Part shown: piece by piece, positions 54,079 to 62,539 of the stretch | How the letters are laid out: each line of letters opens with the position of its first letter | Position numbering within the stretch: the first letter of the stretch is position 1 | From: Neobacillus citreus | GTDB taxonomy: Bacteria > Bacillota > Bacilli > Bacillales > Cytobacillaceae | Reading direction: 5' to 3' | Length of the DNA: 64,000 nucleotides | Assembly: GCF_018343545.2 (NCBI RefSeq) | Contig: NZ_JAGYPE020000014.1 | Coordinates: forward strand, 1 to 64,000 | The notes under the pieces: generated by a model | Seen by the model: the letters and a program-made list of their open reading frames with translations, nothing else | Databases searched by the model: none | Told to the model about the DNA's origin: nothing | Program-made: the position numbers and the translations under genes

Positions 54079-54576
54079 GTGAACGCGCTAAAACGATTTT
54101 GTCTGTTCATTGATAGTCTTTTTGAAAAAGTGGCGATAGGCTCACTGGTCGTCATGATTATCATCGTAACACTGCAGGTTTTTACTCGAAAATTGTTTAA
54201 TTTCGTATTGTTTTGGTCAGAGGAAGTTACTCTGTTATTGTTATGCTGGTTTTCGTTTATGGGAATTGCCATAGGCGTTCGTGAAAAACTGCATTTAGCC
54301 ATTGAATCCTTTACCGCAAAACTGCCTCCAGCGGTGATTAAGGTCATCGATAAAGTGGTATCGTTTGCAACGATGGCATTCGGTTATTATTTGCTGAAAT
54401 ATGGCTGGGATTTTACCGTTTTAATGAGTGAATCGACTCTGCCAGCAACAAAATTATCTAATGCTTGGGAATATGCGGTCATGCCGATTACCGGTTTCAT
54501 GATGATCATTTACGCTTTCCTGCAATTAATTGGTGTTGACACTAGAAGACATAACGTAGAGGGTGGTGGCCACTAA
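54079..54576 (+). CDS. TRAP transporter small permease (DctQ)
   Basis: A 165-residue membrane protein with four segments, typical of DctQ. It has the LFWSEEVTLLLLCWFSFMGI region with the conserved E in the second segment. It pairs with DctM to form the TRAP membrane unit. The GTG 54079 start sits behind AAAGAGGGGGA. The stop is 2 bp before dctM. Confidence 0.9.
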   Translation: MNALKRFCLFIDSLFEKVAIGSLVVMIIIVTLQVFTRKLFNFVLFWSEEVTLLLLCWFSFMGIAIGVREKLHLAIESFTAKLPPAVIKVIDKVVSFATMAFGYYLLKYGWDFTVLMSESTLPATKLSNAWEYAVMPITGFMMIIYAFLQLIGVDTRRHNVEGGGH

Positions 54577-54578
54577 CA

Positions 54579-55874
54579 ATGGATCAAACAACAATTGCCA
54601 TAATCATTCTGCTTTCAAGCTTTGTTATCATGCTGCTGCTGCGTTTTCCGGTGGCGCTGACATTGGCAGGTTCAACTGTTCTCACTATGATTTACTTGAA
54701 CATGCCGCTCGAGGTAATTGGACAACGGATGATTCAGGGTGTAAACTCATTTGCATTATTAACAATCCCGTTCTTTATTCTGGCTGGCCAGTTAATGAAT
54801 GAAGGTGGCTTAGCCGCTCGCTTAATTAACTTCGCGATGCTAATAGTTGGCCGGGTCCGCGGCGGTTTGGCAATGGTAAACGTCCTTGCCTGTCTATTGT
54901 TCGGAAATATCTCGGGTTCTGCTGCTGCTGACGTATCGTCAATTGGTTCAGTAATGATTCCGATGATGAAGAAAAAAGGATACAGTAAAGAATTTGCAAC
55001 TGGCTTAACCTCTGCTGCCGCGATTCAGGGTGTAGTTGTTCCGCCAAGCCATAACTTAATTTTGTACTCTCTTGCTTCCGGCGGTGTGTCCATTGCAACC
55101 TTATTTATGGCGGGTGTAGTACCAGGAATCCTGCTTTGTGTAACGCTTATGATTGTAAGCCGCATTTTGGCTATTCGCCAAGGCTTCACTCAAACAACTG
55201 TCATTGACAAAAAAGATAGACCAAAAGTCATTAAAGATGGAATTATTTCAATCATGCCGATTGTGATCATCTTGGGTGGAATATTCTCGGGCTGGTTTAC
55301 AGCTTCAGAATCAGGTGCTATCGCTGTTTTATATGCGGTCATTGTAACATTCTTTGTCTTCAAGGAAATTCCGTTCAGCCGGATGTGGCATATCTTGATT
55401 CGTACCTTCAGGACGGTTTCCATGGTATTGTTCCTGATTGCAGCATCCAATGCTTTAGGTTATGTACTAGCATTCTTACAAATTCCTAATATGGTAACAG
55501 ATGGATTGTTAAGTATCTCTGATAATCCGATTATTATCCTATTAATTATCAACGTATTGCTGCTCATCCTCGGATGCGGCATGGACATGGCACCGCTTAT
55601 CCTGATTATGACACCAATCTTGCTTCCTGTTGTTACGGCAATGGGTATGGATCCGGTTCATTTCGGTATCATTCTAATGTTGAACTTGGGAATTGGACTT
55701 CTAACACCTCCGGTTGGAACGGTTCTTTTCATTGGCTCCGCCATAGGCGAAGTCCCAATCATGAGAGCCGCCAAGGCAATGGCACCGTTTGGATTGGTGC
55801 TGCTGGCAGCATTGATGCTTTTAACCTATGTTCCAAGCATCTCACTATGGCTGCCACATGTGTTAGGCCATTAA
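54579..55874 (+). CDS. TRAP transporter large permease (DctM)
   Basis: A 431-residue membrane protein with about 12 segments, including LLTIPFFILAGQLMNEGGLA and a late LGIGLLTPPVG motif typical of DctM. It carries the transport path, driven by a sodium gradient in characterised TRAP systems. Downstream uxaC and uxaB suggest a hexuronate substrate. Confidence 0.93.
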   Translation: MDQTTIAIIILLSSFVIMLLLRFPVALTLAGSTVLTMIYLNMPLEVIGQRMIQGVNSFALLTIPFFILAGQLMNEGGLAARLINFAMLIVGRVRGGLAMVNVLACLLFGNISGSAAADVSSIGSVMIPMMKKKGYSKEFATGLTSAAAIQGVVVPPSHNLILYSLASGGVSIATLFMAGVVPGILLCVTLMIVSRILAIRQGFTQTTVIDKKDRPKVIKDGIISIMPIVIILGGIFSGWFTASESGAIAVLYAVIVTFFVFKEIPFSRMWHILIRTFRTVSMVLFLIAASNALGYVLAFLQIPNMVTDGLLSISDNPIIILLIINVLLLILGCGMDMAPLILIMTPILLPVVTAMGMDPVHFGIILMLNLGIGLLTPPVGTVLFIGSAIGEVPIMRAAKAMAPFGLVLLAALMLLTYVPSISLWLPHVLGH

Positions 55875-55936
55875 AATCGGTTTCAAAAGTTATCTATATA
55901 TCTAATTAATTTTAAAATTTAGAAGGGGGATTTATA

Positions 55937-56974
55937 ATGAAGAAGTCTACAAAACGTTTATCAGCAACGCTAAGTACAGTCCTTGGGGCAAGTTTAATTC
56001 TTGCTGCATGTGGTGGAACGGCAGATAAAGCAAAAACTGATGGAGATAAAGGCGCAAAATCAGAAGGAAAAACATACTCTTTCCGTTTGGCTGATACACA
56101 TCCTGATAACTATCCAACTGTATTAGGAGATAAGAAATTTGCTGAGCTTGTGAACAAAAAATCAGATGGCCGCATTAAAATTAGCGTATTCCCGAACGGC
56201 TCGCTTGGCGATGAGAAATCTGTCATTGAACAAGTTCAATTGGGAGCGGTTGAATTCACACGTGTAAGTGCCGGACCATTGGCTGAATTCAGTAAACCTC
56301 TAGGTGTATTCAGTCTTCCATATATCTTTGACAGTTCCGAACATGAATGGAAATTCTTAAACAGTGACAAGGGTAAGGAAATGTTAAAGAGCTTAGAAGC
56401 TTCAAAAATGGAAGGTCTTGCCTACTATGATTCTGGTGCACGAAGCTTCTATTCTACTAAACCTATCAAGAGCGTTGATGACTTGAAAGGCCAAAAAATC
56501 CGTGTACAACAAAACCAGATTAATATTGACCTAATTGCAGCACTAGGCGGCAGTGCCACTCCAATGCCTTACGGAGAAGTATTCAGCTCACTTCAAACAG
56601 GCGTTATCGATGGAGCTGAAAACAATACACCAAGCTATGTTTCTGCTAACCATTATCAGGTAGCTAAGAATTTAATTCTTGACGGTCACCAGCGTGTACC
56701 TGAGATTCTACTAGCCAGCAAAACTGTTTGGGATAAATTAAGTGATGCAGATAAAAAGATTATCCAGGAAGCTGCTACTGAATCAGTGAAAACAGAACGT
56801 GCAGAATGGGATAAAATGGAGAAAGATTCCCAGAAGAAAATTGAAGAGTCTGGTGTGAAGATTGTTGAGGTTAAAGATGTTAAGCCTTGGCAAAATAAAG
56901 TTAAGCCTGTAATCGATAAGTATCGTGCTGACTATAAAGATGTTCTTGATGCCATCGACGCAGCTAGAAAATAA
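55937..56974 (+). CDS. TRAP substrate-binding lipoprotein (DctP)
   Basis: A 345-residue protein of the DctP family. The N-terminus has a lipobox (LILAACGG, C25), consistent with the membrane-anchored binding protein in a Gram-positive cell. The core has FPNGSLGDEKSVIEQVQLGA and the carboxylate-binding arginine region KGQKIRVQQN. It captures a carboxylated sugar or acid for DctQM. Confidence 0.93.
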   Translation: MKKSTKRLSATLSTVLGASLILAACGGTADKAKTDGDKGAKSEGKTYSFRLADTHPDNYPTVLGDKKFAELVNKKSDGRIKISVFPNGSLGDEKSVIEQVQLGAVEFTRVSAGPLAEFSKPLGVFSLPYIFDSSEHEWKFLNSDKGKEMLKSLEASKMEGLAYYDSGARSFYSTKPIKSVDDLKGQKIRVQQNQINIDLIAALGGSATPMPYGEVFSSLQTGVIDGAENNTPSYVSANHYQVAKNLILDGHQRVPEILLASKTVWDKLSDADKKIIQEAATESVKTERAEWDKMEKDSQKKIEESGVKIVEVKDVKPWQNKVKPVIDKYRADYKDVLDAIDAARK

Positions 56975-57002
56975 TTTTAAATGTAAGGAAAAAATAACTG
57001 GA

Positions 57003-57049
57003 GAGACTATGCTTAAAATGAATTCATTTTGCATAGTCTTTCTTTTTTC
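57003..57049 (+). terminator. Terminator of the TRAP operon
   Basis: A long palindrome, outer GACTATGC / GCATAGTC and inner AAAATGAATTCATTTT, is followed by TTTCTTTTTT. Confidence 0.9.
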
Positions 57050-57074
57050 ATGTAACATAGAAATAAGGTGAGTT

Positions 57075-58910
57075 ATGGAACATTTTAGAAGAAATATGTT
57101 GGAGCGGCTAGCGCACGCACTGCTCTTGAAAGATCAGTCACTGGTTCGTAAGCTGTTTGTTTTTTCTGCACTTTTTGTGATTGTGCCGATTAGTTTTATC
57201 GGCTTTTTTTCCTACCAGAAATCAGTGGAAGTACTTGAGAGTGAAGCACGTTCATACAGCTGGCAAATCATCAGGCAGGTAAATACCCATATTGAGTATT
57301 ATGTGGGTGATTTTGAGATTGAAATATTAAAAATTTTGAATAACCAAGCGGTGAATCGGTTCCTCCAAATGACGACCGAAGAGGAATTAAACTCAAGTGG
57401 CGGGACAGCTAATATCAAAAAGGTGTTGCAAAATGCTGCCTATTCAAGATCGGACATAGCTAACATTACAATTTCCTTGAATCATGTCGCTACAGTCGAT
57501 GCAATCGATGTCCGCTACAATCGGTTTCATCCAATGGAGGCGTTTCAACCGAAGTTTTTTGATAGAATCCTGCCCGAAACAGCTGAACCAGTTATTTTTA
57601 CACGTACACTTGAAGATAACGAGAACAAAGAACATGTTATCTCCATTGCCAGAAGATTGTTTAGCCCAAAAACCCTGAAACCGGTCGGTTTTATAGTGGT
57701 AGATGTTAATTTTAAGAGGTTTAAGGAAATTGCCAGCCAAGTCAATATTGGTCATTCCGGGTTTATGTATATTGTAGATTCACAGGGAAACTACGTCTAT
57801 AATCCAGACTTTTCCCAACTGGGGAAGAAGGCGTCACTGCAAAATATGCAAAAAATTCTTCAAGGGGAGAGCGGTTCCTTTGTTACAAGCGGGGAACAAA
57901 AGAAATTACTCACCTATAACCATTCCGGGTTTCTTGGTTGGACTGTCATCACAGCCATTCCCTATAAAGAGCTAATCAAGAGTTCTGTCAATATTCGAAA
58001 TACCATTTTTATTATGGCGGTCATCACCATGCTGATTGCTATCATCCTCGGCGCGGGTTTGGCAGAAAATATCATAAAGCCGATAATCGGATTGCAAAAA
58101 ATGATGAGGCGAGTGGAAAAGGGAGATTTCAGCGGCCAGGTCGAGGTTTTATCTAAAGATGAGATTGGCGATCTAACACAAGGGTTTAATAAAATGCTCA
58201 TCAGATTAAATGAGCTTGTAGATGAAGTATATCTTTCTAAAATCAGGGAAACGGAAATGCTGCTGCGTCAAAAGGAAATTGAATTGAAAGCACTTCAGGC
58301 GCAAATTAACCCGCATTTTTTGTTTAACTCTCTAGAAACCATTCGCGGAATGGCTTTGGAAAATGGAATGGAGGAAATATCGGATATTTCCGCGGCATTG
58401 GCCAAATTATTGCGTTATAATATTAATAATAATTCGCAAATCGTAAAGTTGGACGAAGAAATTCTCCACACAAAGGTATACCTTCGCATACAGAAGCATC
58501 GTTTTGCTGATAAATTCGAGTATGAATTCTCGATTCCTGACTGGGCGAAAAAACAGACCATTGCCAAATTTTCGATTCAGCCGATTGTTGAAAATTCCTT
58601 TAAGCATGGGCTTGAACCGTCCGGAGGCATCTCAAAAATCAGTATCACGGCGCTTGAGGAATCAGAGGAGGCCTATATTATTAGAATTCAGGACAATGGA
58701 GTGGGGATTTCTCCGCTGAGGCTGGAAGAAATCCGCCAGAATCTAAGACAAAAAGATGTCATGGAAGGCGGGCCCGGAATCGGTATGGTGAATGTACATC
58801 GAAGAATTGTTCACCTTTTTGGCGACGAGTATGGCATCAGCGTTGAAAGCAAGGAAGGCATTGGTGCAGTCATAAGCATTCGCTTGCCTATGAACAGGCT
58901 TATCGGGTAG
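57075..58910 (+). CDS. YesM-like sensor histidine kinase
   Basis: A 611-residue kinase: membrane segment (about 28-48), extracellular dCache-like domain (about 50-300), second membrane segment (about 306-328), HAMP (about 330-380), His_kinase (PF06580 type) with H414 in INPHFLFNSL, and an ATPase domain (GPGIGMVNVHRRI). It pairs with the YesN-like regulator 60 bp downstream. The cognate signal is probably a sugar acid, from its position beside the TRAP genes. Confidence 0.92.
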   Translation: MEHFRRNMLERLAHALLLKDQSLVRKLFVFSALFVIVPISFIGFFSYQKSVEVLESEARSYSWQIIRQVNTHIEYYVGDFEIEILKILNNQAVNRFLQMTTEEELNSSGGTANIKKVLQNAAYSRSDIANITISLNHVATVDAIDVRYNRFHPMEAFQPKFFDRILPETAEPVIFTRTLEDNENKEHVISIARRLFSPKTLKPVGFIVVDVNFKRFKEIASQVNIGHSGFMYIVDSQGNYVYNPDFSQLGKKASLQNMQKILQGESGSFVTSGEQKKLLTYNHSGFLGWTVITAIPYKELIKSSVNIRNTIFIMAVITMLIAIILGAGLAENIIKPIIGLQKMMRRVEKGDFSGQVEVLSKDEIGDLTQGFNKMLIRLNELVDEVYLSKIRETEMLLRQKEIELKALQAQINPHFLFNSLETIRGMALENGMEEISDISAALAKLLRYNINNNSQIVKLDEEILHTKVYLRIQKHRFADKFEYEFSIPDWAKKQTIAKFSIQPIVENSFKHGLEPSGGISKISITALEESEEAYIIRIQDNGVGISPLRLEEIRQNLRQKDVMEGGPGIGMVNVHRRIVHLFGDEYGISVESKEGIGAVISIRLPMNRLIG

Positions 58911-58970
58911 CTGATTGAAGGATCAGGAGTCAAGAACATAAATCTTTTTGTTTTATTGGGAAGTGATGGC

Positions 58971-59717
58971 ATGTACACAATACTCTTGGTTGATGATGAG
59001 AAATGGGTTCGCACAGCACTGCGGCATACAATCGCCAAGGCAGAGCTGCCCTTTGAGGTAATCGGGGAATGCACCAATGGCTTGGAGGCTCTGGATTTTT
59101 TAAAGGAAAAGCCGGCTGATCTCGTTATGACAGACGTAAGGATGGCCGTGATGGACGGGTTAGCCTTCGTTACGGCATTGGCAAATGGCGAGTCTCGTAC
59201 TGATTGTATTATGATCAGCGGTTACGATGATTTTAAGTATGTACAGCATGCCCTAAGGTCAGGGGTATTTGACTACCTGCTTAAGCCGGTAGAGCTTGAA
59301 GAATTGAAAGATTGTCTGGACAAATGGGTAAAGCATCGCCAGGAAAGTGAAGAAACGGCAGCTGCCCCCCAAAAAGAAGCCGATCCATCAGAATTATCCA
59401 CCGTTGAGAAGGTCATTCAATACGTCAAAAGCAAAGTTCCAGGAGAGGTCACATTATCTGAAGCGGCCAACTACGTGCATTTGAATCCAAGTTATTTAAG
59501 TAAGCTTTTTAAAGATAAAACAGAACAGAACTTTGTTGACTTTGTTCTTGAAATCCGGATGAATGAAGCAAAAAAACTGCTTGAAAGAACCTCCTTAAGG
59601 ATTTCTGAAATAGCGGATCGACTGGGTTATTCAGATATTACGTATTTTAGTAATTTATTTAAGCGTAAAACTGGAGTGACTCCATCTGAATATCGGAAGC
59701 GGGTCCGGACAAGCTAA
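58971..59717 (+). CDS. YesN-like AraC-type response regulator
   Basis: A 248-residue response regulator: receiver domain (1-120) with phospho-acceptor D55 in VMTDVRMAVMDG, and a C-terminal AraC double helix-turn-helix (about 150-245, IADRLGYSDITYFSNLFKRK). ATG 58971 follows GGGAAGTGA. It likely activates the TRAP operon in response to the sensor. Confidence 0.93.
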   Translation: MYTILLVDDEKWVRTALRHTIAKAELPFEVIGECTNGLEALDFLKEKPADLVMTDVRMAVMDGLAFVTALANGESRTDCIMISGYDDFKYVQHALRSGVFDYLLKPVELEELKDCLDKWVKHRQESEETAAAPQKEADPSELSTVEKVIQYVKSKVPGEVTLSEAANYVHLNPSYLSKLFKDKTEQNFVDFVLEIRMNEAKKLLERTSLRISEIADRLGYSDITYFSNLFKRKTGVTPSEYRKRVRTS

Positions 59718-59730
59718 CATTTCCTCCATC

Positions 59731-59768
59731 GTAAAACCTGTGTAGATTTTTTTCTATCCAGGTTTTAC
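59731..59768 (+). terminator. Terminator of the two-component pair
   Basis: A 10-bp stem GTAAAACCTG / CAGGTTTTAC with an 18-nt T-rich loop; the T-run after it is poor, so it may be weak. Confidence 0.55.
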
Positions 59769-59789
59769 TTGGCATTTATTTGAAACCGA

Positions 59790-59914
59790 TTGCAATCTAT
59801 TCTGTTCTAAGGTAAAATAAAACCATAAATGTTAACGTTATCATTATGCTAAACTATCGAAAAAGGTTGCTACTAACTACAAATTTTTTTCAATCAATTT
59901 GTTAACGTTAACAA
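59790..59914 (+). promoter_or_regulatory. uxaC promoter with two LacI/CcpA-type operators
   Basis: Promoter TTGCAA-(17)-TAAAAT (59790-59818). Two sites follow: TGTTAACGTTATCA (59830-59843) and the palindrome TTGTTAACGTTAACAA (59899-59914). Both fit the cre consensus and also look like LacI-family operators for the regulator encoded downstream. The arrangement suits repression. Confidence 0.7.
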
Positions 59915-59944
59915 TAATTTACTTACTAGGAAGATGGTGGACAT

Positions 59945-61351
59945 ATGCAAAACTTTATGGATGAAAATTTTCTATTGAAAAATGAAACTGCTGTCCGTTT
60001 ATATCATGATTATGCAAAGCAAATGCCAATAATCGATTATCATTGCCATTTAAGTCCAAAGGAAATTTATGAAAATAAAACATTTAAAAATATTACCGAA
60101 GCTTGGTTATATGGTGACCATTATAAATGGCGTTTAATGCGGGCAAATGGGGTTCAAGAGGAATTCATTACCGGCAGCGCAAATGACTATGACAAATTCA
60201 TGGCGTGGGCAAAAACCGTTCCAATGACAATTGGAAATCCGCTTTATAATTGGACTCATTTAGAATTACAAAGATTTTTCGGAATTTATGATTTACTTGA
60301 TGAGGAAAGTGCTCCAGAAATTTGGGAGAAAGTAAATGCACAATTAAACAGTGAGGGCTTTGGCGCCAGGGATTTCATTACAAAATCAAATGTAAAAGTA
60401 GTTTGCACAACCGATGATCCTGTGGACAGCCTGGAATACCACCTCAAACTTAAAGAAGATTCAAGTTTTGCTGTCAAGGTTTTACCAAGCTTCAGACCTG
60501 ACAAAGGATTAGAAATTAACCGTGATACATTCCTCCCATGGGTTGAAAAGCTGCAAGAGGTTTCAGGAGTGTCTATTCACTCTTATGATGACTATTTAAC
60601 AGCACTTGAGTCAAGAATCATGTTCTTCCATTCTGTTGGCTGCTTGGTTTCTGACCATGCCATTGATCAAATGTTGTATGCTGACACTACGAAGGAAGAA
60701 GCAGCAGTGATTTTCAGCGAAGCCTTGAAGGGGAATAAAGTCTCCCTAGAAGATGAAAAGAAATTCAAAACCTATACCTTCAAGTTTTTAGGTAAACATT
60801 ATGCGGAATTAGGCTGGGCTATGCAGCTTCACATTAATGCATTACGTAATACGAATTCAAAAATGTTTAAGGTATTGGGGCCGGATACGGGCTGGGATTC
60901 GATTAATGATGAGAACATTGCCAAGCCATTAGCTAAACTGCTGGATTTGATCGAACAGGAAAGCGGACTTCCGAAGACGATTATCTATTCATTAAATCCA
61001 AACGATAACAATATCATTGCCGCCATGATTGGCAATTTCCAAGGCGGTGGAGTCCCAGGGAAAATCCAATTCGGAACAGCCTGGTGGTTTAATGACAATA
61101 AAGCTGGCATGATTGAGCAAATGAAATCACTGTCCAATATGGGCCTATTCAGCCGCTTCATTGGCATGCTGACTGACTCAAGAAGCTTCTTATCCTATAC
61201 AAGACATGAATATTTCAGAAGAATTGTCTGCGCCCTCATTGCTGAATGGGTAGAAAATGGCGAAGTACCTAATAACATCGAATTTTTAGGTAAAATTGTT
61301 CAAGGCATCAGCTATCAAAACGCAAACGAATACTTTGGCTTTGAATTATAA
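59945..61351 (+). CDS. uxaC: Glucuronate/galacturonate isomerase
   Basis: A 468-residue amidohydrolase-fold isomerase. The metal motif IDYHCHLSP gives H33 and H35, and later conserved stretches (WWFNDN, RFIGMLTDSRSFLSYTRHEYFRR in pieces) match UxaC. It converts glucuronate to fructuronate and galacturonate to tagaturonate. ATG 59945 follows AGGAAGATGGTGG. Confidence 0.96.
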   Translation: MQNFMDENFLLKNETAVRLYHDYAKQMPIIDYHCHLSPKEIYENKTFKNITEAWLYGDHYKWRLMRANGVQEEFITGSANDYDKFMAWAKTVPMTIGNPLYNWTHLELQRFFGIYDLLDEESAPEIWEKVNAQLNSEGFGARDFITKSNVKVVCTTDDPVDSLEYHLKLKEDSSFAVKVLPSFRPDKGLEINRDTFLPWVEKLQEVSGVSIHSYDDYLTALESRIMFFHSVGCLVSDHAIDQMLYADTTKEEAAVIFSEALKGNKVSLEDEKKFKTYTFKFLGKHYAELGWAMQLHINALRNTNSKMFKVLGPDTGWDSINDENIAKPLAKLLDLIEQESGLPKTIIYSLNPNDNNIIAAMIGNFQGGGVPGKIQFGTAWWFNDNKAGMIEQMKSLSNMGLFSRFIGMLTDSRSFLSYTRHEYFRRIVCALIAEWVENGEVPNNIEFLGKIVQGISYQNANEYFGFEL

Positions 61352-61360
61352 TTTTCATGT

Positions 61361-61398
61361 AAAAGACGAGAGCGCAAATTTAGTCTCTCGTCTTTTCA
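61361..61398 (+). terminator. Terminator of uxaC
   Basis: A 12-bp stem AAAAGACGAGAG / CTCTCGTCTTTT with a 12-nt loop. Confidence 0.85.
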
Positions 61399-61454
61399 AA
61401 AAGCGTTATTCCAAGTAAAATGAAAAGCGGAAGGTAAATAAAGGGTGAAACAAA

Positions 61455-62453
61455 ATGGTTACAATTAAAGATATCGCGAGATTAGCAAATGTATCCCATA
61501 CGACTGTATCCAGAGCCTTGAATGACAGTCCGCTAATCAAGCCAAATACGAAGAAAAAGATCCTTGACATAGCCGCTCAGCTTAACTATACACCAAACTT
61601 TAATGCCAAAAGCCTTGTCACTCAAAAGTCTTATACCATCGGCCTTTTCTTTACGAGCATATCCAATGGAACATCTTCCAGTTTCTTTGCTGATGCGGTA
61701 ACTGGTGTAAATGCCGTCATCAATGAGGATTACAATTTATTCGTCAGAGGGATTGACGATTATGAAGACTTTTCCACGATTCATAGCAAAAGGTTCGACG
61801 GGATTATTTTAATGAGCCAAAGTGACGCTGATAATTCCTTTATTTATCATGTGTTAAATCAAAAAATTCCGCTTGTGGTGATGAATCGGGAAATCAATGA
61901 TCAATCGATTATAAACATTCTATCGAACGACCACGAAGGTTCCTGCCATGCTGTAAACTATTTGATTGAAAATGGCCATTCGAATATTGCGATTATTGAA
62001 GGGATTACAGGCTTCCAATCCACACTGGAACGCAGGGAAGGCTACCTGCAGGCATTGATGGAAAATGATATCCCAATACGCAAGGAGTATATGGTAAAAG
62101 GAAATTATGACTTGCAAAGCGGATATGAAGCCATGGAAAATCTGCTCGCCTTAGACAAATTGCCTACCGCCGTCTTTTGCTCAAATGATGATATGGCAGT
62201 CGGTGCTCTCCATGCGGCATTTGCCAAAGGGTTAAAGGTTCCGGAGGATATTTCGATCACAGGCTTTGATGATATAGCCTCGGCACAGTATACAAACCCG
62301 CCTTTGACAACTGTCAAGAAACCAGTTGAAAAAATCTGTAAACTTGGCGCTGAAAAACTGTTTGAAGTGATTGAAAATAATCAACACAAAGGTGATAAGA
62401 TTTTTGTTGAAACGGAATTAGTGATCAGAAAGTCTGTATCCTTAGTGAAGTAA
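61455..62453 (+). CDS. LacI-family regulator
   Basis: A 332-residue regulator. The N-terminal helix-turn-helix (VTIKDIARLANVSHTTVSRA) and a periplasmic-binding-like effector domain (about 60-330) are clear. It lies between uxaC and uxaB and most likely represses the uronate genes, with the operators at 59830 and 59899. ATG 61455 follows AAGGGTGAAACAA. Confidence 0.92.
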   Translation: MVTIKDIARLANVSHTTVSRALNDSPLIKPNTKKKILDIAAQLNYTPNFNAKSLVTQKSYTIGLFFTSISNGTSSSFFADAVTGVNAVINEDYNLFVRGIDDYEDFSTIHSKRFDGIILMSQSDADNSFIYHVLNQKIPLVVMNREINDQSIINILSNDHEGSCHAVNYLIENGHSNIAIIEGITGFQSTLERREGYLQALMENDIPIRKEYMVKGNYDLQSGYEAMENLLALDKLPTAVFCSNDDMAVGALHAAFAKGLKVPEDISITGFDDIASAQYTNPPLTTVKKPVEKICKLGAEKLFEVIENNQHKGDKIFVETELVIRKSVSLVK

Positions 62454-62458
62454 ACTTA

Positions 62459-62496
62459 TACCGTTTAAAGGGCGGGTAGCTTTTAAACGGTTTTAT
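62459..62496 (+). terminator. Terminator between lacI and uxaB
   Basis: A 9-bp stem CCGTTTAAA / TTTAAACGG with a 12-nt loop, then TTTTATAAA. Confidence 0.75.
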
Positions 62497-62539
62497 AAAT
62501 TGCAAAAATGTTCACGTGTGCATAAAAGGAGAGATAACC

